DNA from: Clostridia bacterium
GTDB lineage: Bacteria; Bacillota_A; Clostridia; Christensenellales; UBA1242
Direction: 5' to 3'
DNA: 7,980 nucleotides
Assembly: GCA_017508345.1 (NCBI GenBank)
Contig: JAFVZD010000162.1
Coordinates: 1 to 7,980, forward strand
The notes under the pieces are model-generated. The model did not search any database. It saw nothing but the letters and a program-made list of their open reading frames with translations, and had not been told where the DNA came from. Positions 1 to 7,179 of the stretch are shown piece after piece. A program made the position numbers and the translations under genes. Each line of letters begins with the position of its first letter. The first letter of the stretch is position 1.

Positions 1-4
1 GCAT
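1..4 (-). CDS. Start codon of a truncated downstream gene (possibly tpiA)
   Basis: Only the first codon, ATG at 4-2, is inside the window. It is preceded by a good ribosome binding site (AGAGGTG on the minus strand, 17-11) with a 6-base spacer, starting only a few bases after the pgk stop codon. That spacing is typical of a co-transcribed gene. In many Firmicutes the gene after pgk is triosephosphate isomerase (tpiA), and the base following the ATG (C) would allow a Met-Arg start. The identity is inference from gene order alone; no protein sequence is visible. Confidence 0.5.
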
Positions 5-20
5 AAAGTACACCTCTTAG

Positions 21-1214
21 TTACATAACTTTTTCTTTGATTGCCTCTAATCCTGGCAATACTGCGCCTTCTAAGAATTTTAGAGCGGCACCACCACCAG
101 TAGAAACATGGCTAATTTTGTCTTGTAATTCTAGTGATTCGATAGCGAATGCACTATCACCACCACCTACTATGGTAGTAGCACTGGTGCTAGCCATAGC
201 CTTGGCAATGGAGTTGGTTCCTTTTGCGAATTTTTGGAACTCAAATACACCCATTGGGCCATTCCAAAAAACAGTCTTGGCACGAGTAATATAGTGACGG
301 AATTTTGCAACTGTCTTTGGGCCGATATCCATACCAATGGCATTCCTAGGAATATTATCTGTAGGTACTATTATGGATTCTGCAGCGAAGTTGAATTCTT
401 TTGTCACCACATTATCCACAGGCAGAATTATCTTTGTACCACAATTCTCTGCTTTTTCGAGCAAGAGTTTGGCTAGAGGTACTTTATCCTTTTCTACCAT
501 GGACTTACCTACATTGTAGCCTTGGGCTTTCATAAAGGTATAAGCCATAGCACCACCTATCATAATAATGTCGGCATTCTCTACTAGGTTGCTGAGTAGA
601 TTAATCTTGTCCTTGATCTTGACACCACCAGTAATTACTACAAAAGGACGCTCAGGACTATTGAGTGTTTTGCCCAAAACATTCAATTCTTTTTCTACCA
701 ATAGGCCGGTACAGCTAGGTAGCAATTCGGCAATCTTGGATGTACTAGCATGAGCACGGTGCATAGTACCAAAAGCATCGTTACAATATATATCTGCGAT
801 ACTCGCCAAGTTTTTTGCAAAATCCAGACTATTCTCCTCTTCTCCTGGCTCAAATCTAAGGTTCTCTAATAGGATAATATCACCATCCTTGAGTGTACGA
901 ACTAATTTGAATGTATCAGGGCCTGCGACATCTTTGGCTAAGTATATAGGTTTTTTTAGCAACTCTCGGAGTCTATCTGCAACGGGTTGCATAGAATAAT
1001 CAGGGTTGTACTTGCCCTCTGGTCTACCCAAGTGTGAGCAAAGTATAATCTTGGCACCCTCATTTAACAAATATTTGATAGTAGGTAGAGATTCACGAAT
1101 GCGTTTATCGTTGGTTATCTGATGATTGGAGTTGAGTGGGACATTAAAGTCCGCTCTTAGCAAAACGCGTTTGCCTGTTACTTTCATATCTTTGATAGTG
1201 ATTTTGTTGAACAT
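21..1214 (-). CDS. pgk: Phosphoglycerate kinase
   Basis: This cytoplasmic glycolytic enzyme transfers the acyl phosphate of 1,3-bisphosphoglycerate to ADP, giving 3-phosphoglycerate and ATP. The 397-residue length is normal for bacterial Pgk. Visible family motifs are RADFNVPL (residues 20-27), SHLGRP (60-65), LLENLRF (115-121), NDAFGT followed by HRAHAST (145-158), the nucleotide-site NGPMGVFE (318-325), GGGDSAF (350-356) and STGGGA (371-376). The usual GGAKVxDK segment reads GGVKIKDK (196-203), a mild variation. The ATG start follows a GAGGT ribosome binding site at 8 bases. The gene begins 22 bases after the stop of the Na/Pi-family gene, with no terminator between, so it is probably transcribed from that gene's promoter; no separate pgk promoter was recognised. 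It is followed closely by the start signals of another gene, so pgk is probably internal to an operon. Confidence 0.98.
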   Translation of the reverse strand: MFNKITIKDMKVTGKRVLLRADFNVPLNSNHQITNDKRIRESLPTIKYLLNEGAKIILCSHLGRPEGKYNPDYSMQPVADRLRELLKKPIYLAKDVAGPDTFKLVRTLKDGDIILLENLRFEPGEEENSLDFAKNLASIADIYCNDAFGTMHRAHASTSKIAELLPSCTGLLVEKELNVLGKTLNSPERPFVVITGGVKIKDKINLLSNLVENADIIMIGGAMAYTFMKAQGYNVGKSMVEKDKVPLAKLLLEKAENCGTKIILPVDNVVTKEFNFAAESIIVPTDNIPRNAIGMDIGPKTVAKFRHYITRAKTVFWNGPMGVFEFQKFAKGTNSIAKAMASTSATTIVGGGDSAFAIESLELQDKISHVSTGGGAALKFLEGAVLPGLEAIKEKVM

Positions 1215-1236
1215 AATATATTACCTCGTTTATTTA

Positions 1237-2892
1237 TTAATAACTCTCTAGTATACCAAACTTGATAGCGATATTAGCGATATCAGTATTCATATTTTCT
1301 AATGCGAATAAAATGTTGAGATATAGGCTATTATCTCTAGCTGTTGTATTTAATTTGGTTTGTTTGAATAGCAGTTTTTTGGTCTTGTTGATATCTTTGA
1401 TATTTTGTTCGCTCAGAGCAAATATCTCACGCATACTCTTGTTTTTGGTCTTGGTGTCCATATCTTTTGATTTGGATAGCATTGCTACTAGTAGGTCTAG
1501 GGAACCACGGAGTGACATCCATAGTGGGAAAACACTCTCTACCTCAGCAGTGGTCATACATCTAGGTTTGGACTGGTAGTCTACCCCAAATTGATATAGT
1601 TTGTTGAGTTTTTCATTCAAGTGATTGGTGTCATTGAGTATACCCATGATGATATTCATTTTTTCGATATTGCCCTCAGTTTGGTTAGCACTGATGCGTA
1701 TAACATTATTATTCATTAATTTTATAATTTTATCCAGAGCACGGATACGGCCAGATATACCGCGTTCATTGGATTCTTTGTCACACATATTCATTACAAT
1801 TTTGTGACCTAATGTGTTTTGCATATCTATTACTTGTACAATATTACCAATCATCCAAGGGTACGCTACCCCAAAAATCTTTACAATTTTTTCGTCTGGT
1901 ATAAACTTGTCATAGATGCTAGCCGTAGATGGCTTGGAGCGAACAACCTTGCGCATGAGAGATGCTAGCAATTTGGTGAATGGTAACAAGATTAGACTGG
2001 ACACAAGCATAGTGGCTAGATAAATTAGGATTAGTGTTAGTCCAGTCTGCTCTCCTAAGAGAGTATATAGTGGCTCTACCCAAGGAATTAACAGGGATAA
2101 TGCCAGTAATATACCGGAGAAATTCTTGTACAACACATAGAATGCTAATGCGCGTTTGCTGTCTGGTGAAGTATTGGATACATTGTAGATGTATGTGGTG
2201 ACACCACCGATAAAACTAGCACCTGCGAGCATTGCTACAGCGGATGTGATTGTCATAGGTCCGCTAGCACCCATAGTACCTACCAATGTAATAAGTATTG
2301 CCATAGTAGCATAAGTACTATCAGTGAGTGCACAAATGAGTGCTCCTACCAAGAATAATACAAATGGATTGGTTAGTGAAGATACCAAATCATAGACAGC
2401 TGGTTGCTCTACTATCACACCTAGATTGGAGCCGATGAGGGACAATCCCAAGCATATTAGACCAAATCCCATTATGGTAGTAGCAATGCGCTGGCTAGCA
2501 GTACGCTTAGAGAAAAGGTACATTATAGCACCAACAAAACAGAAAATTGCAAAAATCTTGACTAAACTAACTGCATCAAAGGCAAGCAGTACAATGCCAA
2601 GTGCGGAGCCTAATCCTGTACCCAATATTATACTCATAGATTCTGCTAGGCTAATAGCGCCGACATTAATAAATCCCGAGACCATAGACAATGTGAGTGT
2701 GCCACTCTGTACAAGGGTGGTAACACCTGCACCCATACCATATCCTTTGAGTTTGTTACTAGCGGATCGCGTGAGGGCGCGTTTGAAACCTACACCCATA
2801 ACACTCTCCAAACCATTATTGAGAGTGCGTACGCCATATAATAAAACACCTATACCCGCTAATGCTAATATTATACTATACAATAGAGCCAT
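1237..2892 (-). CDS. Na/Pi-cotransporter family protein with PhoU-like C-terminal domain
   Basis: This 551-residue membrane protein has the layout of the NptA/PF02690 family: an N-terminal hydrophobic half (residues 1-310, roughly eight to nine membrane segments, arranged as two related repeats) and a soluble helical C-terminal half (about 330-551) like the PhoU-type domain of bacterial homologues. The first repeat shows GAGVTTLVQSGTLTLSMVSG (54-73), matching the family's T-x-x-x-Q-S-S-S-A-T-T region, but with QSG in place of QSS. The second repeat has LTDSTYATMA (189-198) where QSSSATT is usual. Family members import phosphate with sodium, or are thought to export or balance phosphate; the changed motifs make the substrate uncertain here. 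The start is ATG with an AGGAGA ribosome binding site at a slightly long spacing (10 bases). A promoter lies upstream, and pgk follows after 22 bases. Family assignment is firm; the exact transport role is not. Confidence 0.9.
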   Translation of the reverse strand: MALLYSIILALAGIGVLLYGVRTLNNGLESVMGVGFKRALTRSASNKLKGYGMGAGVTTLVQSGTLTLSMVSGFINVGAISLAESMSIILGTGLGSALGIVLLAFDAVSLVKIFAIFCFVGAIMYLFSKRTASQRIATTIMGFGLICLGLSLIGSNLGVIVEQPAVYDLVSSLTNPFVLFLVGALICALTDSTYATMAILITLVGTMGASGPMTITSAVAMLAGASFIGGVTTYIYNVSNTSPDSKRALAFYVLYKNFSGILLALSLLIPWVEPLYTLLGEQTGLTLILIYLATMLVSSLILLPFTKLLASLMRKVVRSKPSTASIYDKFIPDEKIVKIFGVAYPWMIGNIVQVIDMQNTLGHKIVMNMCDKESNERGISGRIRALDKIIKLMNNNVIRISANQTEGNIEKMNIIMGILNDTNHLNEKLNKLYQFGVDYQSKPRCMTTAEVESVFPLWMSLRGSLDLLVAMLSKSKDMDTKTKNKSMREIFALSEQNIKDINKTKKLLFKQTKLNTTARDNSLYLNILFALENMNTDIANIAIKFGILESY

Positions 2893-2954
2893 TACGAGAT
2901 TTTCTCCTATTTTTTAGTGTGTATTTTTTGTTAAAATTATTAGTTTACTCTTAT

Positions 2955-2983
2955 ATAATACTAAAAAATTAAATAAAGAGCAA
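2955..2983 (-). promoter_or_regulatory. Sigma-70-type promoter of the Na/Pi-family gene and pgk
   Basis: On the minus strand a -35 TTGCTC (2983-2978) and a -10 TATTAT (2960-2955) are separated by exactly 17 bases that are almost all A/T. Transcription would start near 2948 and give a leader of about 55 bases. This is the only promoter recognised before both the transporter-like gene and pgk. No strong leader hairpin or riboswitch-like structure was seen. Confidence 0.65.
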
Positions 2984-3002
2984 ATGATTTTGAGTAAAAT
3001 TA

Positions 3003-3938
3003 TTAATTATCTGCAAAAGCCTCTGCTAGTAGTGACATAATCTCATCATAATCTTGGGAACGATTAATCTTGTCGCGATAAATCTTGCTATTGCGTCTAG
3101 AACGGATGTAATATCCAAAGTGTCTACGCATTAGCGGGAACACTATGCGTTCAGGAAAGTATTTGAGCATAATATCCACATGTTTTTTGATGACTGTCAT
3201 AGGGGACAAGGTGTATGGTTTTCCAGACAATTCGCCAAACATCCATGGATTACCCAATGCTCCACGGCCTATGGCTATACCACTACAATGTGTGCTATTC
3301 AATTTTTCGCGAGCCATTTCGGCAGAATTAACATCGCCGTTACCAAATACAGGGATATCCACAGCTCGGGCTATATCATCAATAATTTGCCAATTAGCCT
3401 CTCCCATATACATTTGCTCTCGAGTGCGACCGTGTACTGTAAGTGCGCTAGCACCGCTATCTTGCATAAGTTTGGCAAAATCCACAGGAGAGATGGGCAT
3501 ATCCTTGATACCTATACGCATCTTGACGGTAATAGGCTTGGTAGTACTATCCACACAAGCACGCACTACTTTGCTCGCGATATCCGGAGTGCGTAGCATA
3601 GCTGAGCCCATATTATTCTTGACAATCTTGGGTACAGGGCATCCCATATTGATATCAATGATATCAAATTTTTGGATAGCGGGATGTTGGCAAGCATCTG
3701 CTAATACATCGGGTTCGTTGGAAAATAGTTGTACAGCCTTTGGGGATTCGTTATCCTCACAATAGAGCAAGTCTTCGGTATTCTCAGAGCCATAAATGAG
3801 CCCTTTGGCACTGACCATCTCGGTGACGGTGAGTCCTACCCCTGCCTCGCTACAAATTGAACGAAAAGCAACCTCGGTAAAGCCTGCCATAGGTGCTAGA
3901 GCAAATTCATTATCTAGAGTAACTGAGCCAATTTTCAT
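3003..3938 (-). CDS. dusB: tRNA-dihydrouridine synthase (DusB/NifR3 type)
   Basis: This FMN-dependent enzyme reduces specific uridines in tRNA to dihydrouridine using NADPH. The 311-residue product shows the family features of a TIM-barrel flavoprotein: LAPMAGFTE near the N-terminus (14-22), NMGCPVPKIVKN (97-108) with the catalytic Cys100, VHGRTREQMY (168-177), PVFGNGDV (196-203), the phosphate-binding GIAIGRGALGNPW (220-232) and the C-terminal RRHFGYYI (271-278). I place the start at the ATG at 3938, preceded by GGATGG. The frame stays open up to 4007, but that extension is a run of Leu/Phe/Val codons read from the T-rich tail of the preceding hairpin and is not part of the usual protein. 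The gene lies 73 bases after plsY. Dus subfamily assignment (DusB) is by motif resemblance. Confidence 0.93.
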   Translation of the reverse strand: MKIGSVTLDNEFALAPMAGFTEVAFRSICSEAGVGLTVTEMVSAKGLIYGSENTEDLLYCEDNESPKAVQLFSNEPDVLADACQHPAIQKFDIIDINMGCPVPKIVKNNMGSAMLRTPDIASKVVRACVDSTTKPITVKMRIGIKDMPISPVDFAKLMQDSGASALTVHGRTREQMYMGEANWQIIDDIARAVDIPVFGNGDVNSAEMAREKLNSTHCSGIAIGRGALGNPWMFGELSGKPYTLSPMTVIKKHVDIMLKYFPERIVFPLMRRHFGYYIRSRRNSKIYRDKINRSQDYDEIMSLLAEAFADN

Positions 3939-3961
3939 AATAAACCATCCATAAGATATAA

Positions 3962-3989
3962 TGTATAATGATAACACAAATAATACAAA
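3962..3989 (-). promoter_or_regulatory. Possible weak promoter for dusB
   Basis: Between the plsY hairpin and dusB the minus strand reads TTTGTA (3989-3984), a 16-base gap, then TATACA (3967-3962). The match to consensus is only moderate and the whole stretch is A/T-rich, so this may be chance. If the hairpin at the plsY end terminates transcription, dusB would need a promoter here. Confidence 0.3.
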
Positions 3990-3993
3990 AAGT

Positions 3994-4024
3994 AAAACAA
4001 AAAGCACAACATTAATTGTGCTTT
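3994..4024 (-). terminator. Hairpin with T-tract at the end of plsY
   Basis: On the minus strand a 9-bp perfect stem (AAAGCACAA, 4024-4016, with TTGTGCTTT, 4009-4001) encloses a 6-base loop and runs into TTTTTGTTTT. The 5' arm contains the last codons of plsY and the stop codon TAA lies at the loop. The stem is moderate in GC, so termination may be partial, with some read-through into dusB. Confidence 0.6.
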
Positions 4025-4854
4025 GCTGTTTTGTTTTGCTTAGATTTTGATTTAGTAGTCTTCTTTTTGGATTTATATTTTTTCTTTGTAGATTTTTTGG
4101 TAGTGGATTTGATTAATTTTTTCTCCAATTTTAATTCGGCTTTTTCTTCTTTTTTCTCAAATTTTATCTCGATTTTTTCTGCTTTTTGATCCGCTTTGAT
4201 TTCACGCTTTTGTTGAGTCTTTTTGTCTTTAAAAATCTTGGCCTGAATATTAGTAGGATTCTCTCTACCGAATAGCAGTCTACCTATATTGGCACGATGT
4301 GCGAACCATGTGAGGCACCAAATAGTGAAAGTAAGTAGGCTGATAGTCAAGTCAGGCTCTGCCATAGTCAAATTCTCGTACACGATAATTACGGTAGTGA
4401 GCAATAGAGATGCTACTGACACATATTTGAAGAACCATACATAGATGAATAAGAATACAAAAGTGATAAGTGTAACAATAGGTTGAGCCACTAGGAATAC
4501 ACCTAGGCATGTAGCAATACCCTTGCCACCCTTGAATCTATAAATAACGGGGAAAATATGACCCACAATAGCGGATAATCCGCACGCATACATAGCGATA
4601 CGACATTCTATAGGGGTAGCACCTACCAAGAAATATCCGAGCAATGCGGCACTCACACCTTTGAGTGCGTCTAATACTAGGGTGAGGTAACCTAGCTTTG
4701 CACCAAAAGTACGGAACATATTGGTGGCACCGCTATTACCAGACCCTGTCTTGGTGATATCTACATTCTGGCGTTTGGATAATATTTTACCAAAATTGAT
4801 GTTACCTATAAAATAACTAATAAGTACAAGTAGGGCTAATAGCCAATAATTCAT
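4012..4854 (-). CDS. plsY: Glycerol-3-phosphate acyltransferase PlsY with lysine-rich C-terminal tail
   Basis: PlsY is an inner-membrane enzyme that moves the acyl group from acyl-phosphate to glycerol-3-phosphate, the first step of phospholipid synthesis with PlsX. The three conserved motifs are present: GSGNSGATNMFRTFG (37-51), GHIFPVIYRFKGGKG (98-112) and HRANIGRLLFGRENPTN (186-202). About five hydrophobic segments fill residues 1-185. The normal enzyme ends near residue 205, but this protein has 280 residues. The extra 76 contain 30 lysines: a Lys/Glu-alternating helix-like part (about 216-249), then a Lys/Thr/Ser-rich part (250-280) with no acidic residue, resembling histone-H1-type tails. 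Known PlsY topology would place this tail in the cytoplasm. Its function is unknown. The ATG lies 2 bases after the der stop and its AAGGAG site is inside the end of der, so the two are co-transcribed and perhaps translationally coupled. Confidence 0.95.
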   Translation of the reverse strand: MNYWLLALLVLISYFIGNINFGKILSKRQNVDITKTGSGNSGATNMFRTFGAKLGYLTLVLDALKGVSAALLGYFLVGATPIECRIAMYACGLSAIVGHIFPVIYRFKGGKGIATCLGVFLVAQPIVTLITFVFLFIYVWFFKYVSVASLLLTTVIIVYENLTMAEPDLTISLLTFTIWCLTWFAHRANIGRLLFGRENPTNIQAKIFKDKKTQQKREIKADQKAEKIEIKFEKKEEKAELKLEKKLIKSTTKKSTKKKYKSKKKTTKSKSKQNKTAKHN

Positions 4855-4856
4855 AA

Positions 4857-6176
4857 TTACTCCTTCGACTTTTTACGCAATAAAAGTCTAATAGGTGTTC
4901 CTTCAAAATTCTTTGCCTTGCGTAAGCAATTTTCTAAATAACGCATATAACTAAAATGCATAAGGTCAGGATTATTCATAAATAGAGCGAATGTAGGTGG
5001 GCAGGTGGACACTTGGGTAGCATAATTAATCTTGAGCCTGTGACCAGCCTTGCTAGGAGGCGGATTGGAGAATATTGCATCTTGAATAATCTCGTTGAGT
5101 AATCCTGTGGTAATACGGGTATTGGCATGCTCATAGACATACTCTACATTCTCCATAATTTTACCAAAACGAGTACCCGTGAGTGCACTCACATATACTA
5201 CTACAAAATAACTCATAAATTTGAGGTCAGTCTGTAACTTTTGCTTGTACAGATTGACTGTATGTGTATCTTTCTCCACCAAATCCCATTTGTTATACAC
5301 TATTATACTAGGTTTGCCCTGCTCGTGAATATATCCTAGTACTCTGGTATCCTGCTCAGTAATCTCATCGGACGCGTCCAATACATACACTACTACATCT
5401 GCTCTACGGATGGCGGATAGTGAACGCATTACGCTATATCCCTCGATAGAAGAATAATCAATCTTATTCTTACGCCTAATACCTGCTGTATCTATAATAG
5501 TATAATCCTTGGAATTGTATCTAAATGGTACATCTATACTATCTCTAGTAGTACCCGCTACTGGGCTAACTACCACACGCTCCTCGCCCAACAATCTATT
5601 GGTAATACTACTCTTACCCGCGTTAGGGCGACCTACGATAGCAATCTTGATGCGTTCGTCCTGTTCCTCAGGGGCTACACAGCGACTGAGCTTGGCTACT
5701 ACGCTATCCAATACATCACCTATACCCAGTCCATGACTACAGCTCATACCGATAGGTTCGCCTATACCTAATTCGTAAAAAGGCAACAAATCATCTGCAC
5801 GCAAGGTATCCATTTTGTTTACCGCTAGCACGATAGGCTTCTTGCTCTTGCGTAACAACATAGCCACATGGTGGTCATCTGGTGTGACTCCATCACGGCC
5901 ATCTAGTATGAATACAACTACATCGGCCACATCTATGGCTAGCTGGGCCTGCATTAGTATGTACTTTTGCCACTCATCATCTAGGCTAGGCTCTATACCA
6001 CCAGTATCCACAAGTGTCATAGCATGACCCGCCCAATCAGTATCACAGTATACCCTATCGCGGGTAACACCGGGTGTGTCCTCTACGATACTGATACGCT
6101 TGCCTACTACTCTATTAAAAAAAGATGATTTGCCGACATTGGGTTTACCCACTATTGCTACGATAGGCTTGTACAT
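4857..6176 (-). CDS. der: Ribosome biogenesis GTPase Der (EngA)
   Basis: Der is an essential tandem-GTPase that assists 50S ribosomal subunit assembly in the cytoplasm. The 439-residue product has the family layout. GTPase domain 1 has GKPNVGKS (10-17), DTPGVTRD (33-40), DTGG (57-60) and NKMD (120-123). Domain 2 has GRPNAGKS (182-189), GTTRDS (208-213), DTAG (229-232) and NKWD (295-298). A C-terminal KH-like domain starts near residue 350 and includes PPPSKAGHRLKINYATQ. Both P-loops are intact, so both domains should bind GTP. The ATG has a perfect AGGAGG site 5 bases upstream (6187-6182) and a near-consensus promoter precedes it. It is the first gene of a unit continuing into plsY. Confidence 0.98.
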   Translation of the reverse strand: MYKPIVAIVGKPNVGKSSFFNRVVGKRISIVEDTPGVTRDRVYCDTDWAGHAMTLVDTGGIEPSLDDEWQKYILMQAQLAIDVADVVVFILDGRDGVTPDDHHVAMLLRKSKKPIVLAVNKMDTLRADDLLPFYELGIGEPIGMSCSHGLGIGDVLDSVVAKLSRCVAPEEQDERIKIAIVGRPNAGKSSITNRLLGEERVVVSPVAGTTRDSIDVPFRYNSKDYTIIDTAGIRRKNKIDYSSIEGYSVMRSLSAIRRADVVVYVLDASDEITEQDTRVLGYIHEQGKPSIIVYNKWDLVEKDTHTVNLYKQKLQTDLKFMSYFVVVYVSALTGTRFGKIMENVEYVYEHANTRITTGLLNEIIQDAIFSNPPPSKAGHRLKINYATQVSTCPPTFALFMNNPDLMHFSYMRYLENCLRKAKNFEGTPIRLLLRKKSKE

Positions 6177-6207
6177 AGTATCCTCCTCTAAAAAATTTTA
6201 ATAAGTA

Positions 6208-6236
6208 ATAATAGCACAAATACATCAAATAATCAA
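6208..6236 (-). promoter_or_regulatory. Near-consensus promoter for der-plsY
   Basis: The minus strand has TTGATT (6236-6231) as -35, a 17-base spacer, and TATTAT (6213-6208) as -10. A TGC immediately before the -10 makes it an extended -10 element. Transcription would begin near 6201, about 25 bases before the der start. It is among the best promoter matches in the window. Confidence 0.75.
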
Positions 6237-6266
6237 GAATTAAGTGATTATTTTTTGAAATAAACT

Positions 6267-6293
6267 AAAAACAACGCCAAATGCGTCGTTTTT
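6267..6293 (-). terminator. Rho-independent terminator after nrdR
   Basis: Starting 7 bases after the nrdR stop codon, the minus strand forms an 11-bp stem (AAAAACGACGC with GCGTTGTTTTT, one G-U pair) around a 5-base loop (ATTTG). The T-run forms the end of the 3' arm. The A-run on the 5' side makes it nearly symmetric, so it could also work on the other strand. It separates nrdR from the der promoter. Confidence 0.75.
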
Positions 6294-6300
6294 GGTATAA

Positions 6301-6768
6301 TTATGAGGCGGAATCTTGGTCGCTGGAGAAATCATCTAGTAATTCTAAAAAGTTACTGATGTCAGTGAATTGTCTATAGACGGATGCAAAACGAATGTAT
6401 GCCACTTGGTCTAATTCACGCAATCTGGACATTACCATTTCACCAATCAACTTGGACTCTATCTCTTGAGCTAGTGTGTTGTTTAATTCTTTTTCGATAT
6501 CTTGGACCAGTGCATCAATCTGTGTGATGGCCACAGGGCGTTTTTCGCACGCACGCATTATACCTTTGCGTATTTTTTCTCTATCAAATGGTTGTCTAGA
6601 ATTATCACTCTTGATCACTAGAATGGGTATGGTCTCGTATTCCTCAAAAGTGGTAAAACGCCTACCACATTTAGTACATTCTCTGCGTCTACGCACGGTC
6701 AAAAAGTCATCTGAAGTACGGCTATCTATGACCTTGCTATCCACACAACCACAAAATTTGCACTTCAC
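6301..6768 (-). CDS. nrdR: Transcriptional repressor NrdR
   Basis: NrdR represses ribonucleotide reductase genes according to the nucleotide bound to its ATP-cone. The 155-residue product has the N-terminal zinc ribbon with Cys3, Cys6, Cys31 and Cys34, the arginine-rich stretch RRRR (26-29) and GRRFTTFEEYE (35-45) typical of the family, then an ATP-cone region (about 49-139) with SRQPFDREKI and the conserved VAYIRFASVYRQF (122-134). The start is GTG at 6768-6766, giving the usual MKCxFC beginning, and is supported by an AAGGAGG site just upstream (6784-6777 region). It sits 69 bases after a YlmC/YmxH gene, an arrangement seen in clostridia, and is closed by its own terminator. No ribonucleotide reductase gene is in the window. 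Confidence 0.97.
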   Translation of the reverse strand: MKCKFCGCVDSKVIDSRTSDDFLTVRRRRECTKCGRRFTTFEEYETIPILVIKSDNSRQPFDREKIRKGIMRACEKRPVAITQIDALVQDIEKELNNTLAQEIESKLIGEMVMSRLRELDQVAYIRFASVYRQFTDISNFLELLDDFSSDQDSAS

Positions 6769-6799
6769 AATATTACCCTCCTTTGTTTGTTACCTTTTT

Positions 6800-6828
6800 A
6801 GGATACTAAAAAAAAGTGGATTTGTAAA
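6800..6828 (-). promoter_or_regulatory. Likely nrdR promoter
   Basis: The minus strand shows TTTACA (6828-6823), a 17-base spacer that contains eight consecutive T, and TATCCT (6805-6800) as -10. It lies wholly between the stop of the YlmC gene and the nrdR ribosome binding site. No clear terminator follows the YlmC gene, so nrdR may also receive read-through. Confidence 0.5.
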
Positions 6829-6837
6829 GCGAATATA

Positions 6838-7167
6838 TCAAACTTCTTTGAAATCAGGCTCGATATATGCAGACTTTTGGTCTTGGGCCGGGTGTCCCAA
6901 GGCATTGGCAGTGTGAATACTAGGTCTAGGTTGAGATAAATCTACTAGGATGGTATCTTGACCAATCTTGCATATATGGTGATATGGTATGAATATATCC
7001 TCACGAGATTTGAATATTGAGGATAGTCCTTTGGAGCCAGGTACAATGACTCCTAGAATTTTTGCACTGGTTTCATCAAATATAAGATCTATAACATTAC
7101 CCAAGCGTTTGCCATCAACAAGACTAACTACAATCTTGGTACGCAATTCACTAAAACTAATTTCCAA
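6838..7167 (-). CDS. YlmC/YmxH-family PRC-barrel protein
   Basis: This small protein of about 109 residues starts MEISFSELRTK, followed by a region with DGKRLGNVIDLIFD and a later IPYHHICKIGQDTILVD. That is the pattern of the YlmC/YmxH family, a PRC-barrel fold linked by name to sporulation in Bacillus and Clostridium, with no known enzymatic activity. I place the start at TTG (7167-7165), because AGGTGG lies exactly 6 bases upstream. An earlier in-frame TTG (7182) would put that ribosome binding site inside the coding region. The last 25 or so residues, with a short polar and Pro/His-containing stretch, extend beyond the barrel. The gene sits directly upstream of nrdR, as in many clostridia, but here HU genes rather than sporulation sigma factors lie upstream. 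Stop is TGA. Confidence 0.85.
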   Translation of the reverse strand: MEISFSELRTKIVVSLVDGKRLGNVIDLIFDETSAKILGVIVPGSKGLSSIFKSREDIFIPYHHICKIGQDTILVDLSQPRPSIHTANALGHPAQDQKSAYIEPDFKEV

Positions 7168-7173
7168 AAGGCA

Positions 7174-7179
7174 CCACCT
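7174..7179 (-). promoter_or_regulatory. Ribosome binding site that sets the YlmC TTG start
   Basis: AGGTGG on the minus strand (7179-7174) is followed by 6 bases and then TTG at 7167-7165. It decides between two in-frame TTG codons in favour of the downstream one, since the upstream TTG (7182-7180) directly abuts the site and has no ribosome binding site of its own. Confidence 0.75.

Noticed and set aside
2426..2917. Open frame of 163 codons on the plus strand
   Set aside because: It is antisense to the transporter-like gene, is rich in Pro, Ala and Arg as expected from complement codons, and matches no family.
2893..2950. Possible riboswitch or attenuator in the leader of the Na/Pi-family gene
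   Set aside because: The leader is about 55 bases, A/T-rich, with no stable stem and no known riboswitch motif visible.
2986..3002. Short inverted repeat after the dus stop codon (ATTTT, four bases, AAAAT)
   Set aside because: Five A/T pairs without a GC core or T-tract are too weak to call a terminator.
3145..3765. Open frame of 206 codons on the plus strand
   Set aside because: It lies entirely antisense to the well-supported dus gene, has no recognisable domain, and its composition is that of a mirror frame.
3939..4007. N-terminal extension of the dus reading frame rich in Leu, Phe and Val that looks like a membrane anchor
   Set aside because: It is read from the T-rich tail of the hairpin after plsY, has no ribosome binding site at 4007, and the standard Dus N-terminus begins at the ATG at 3938.
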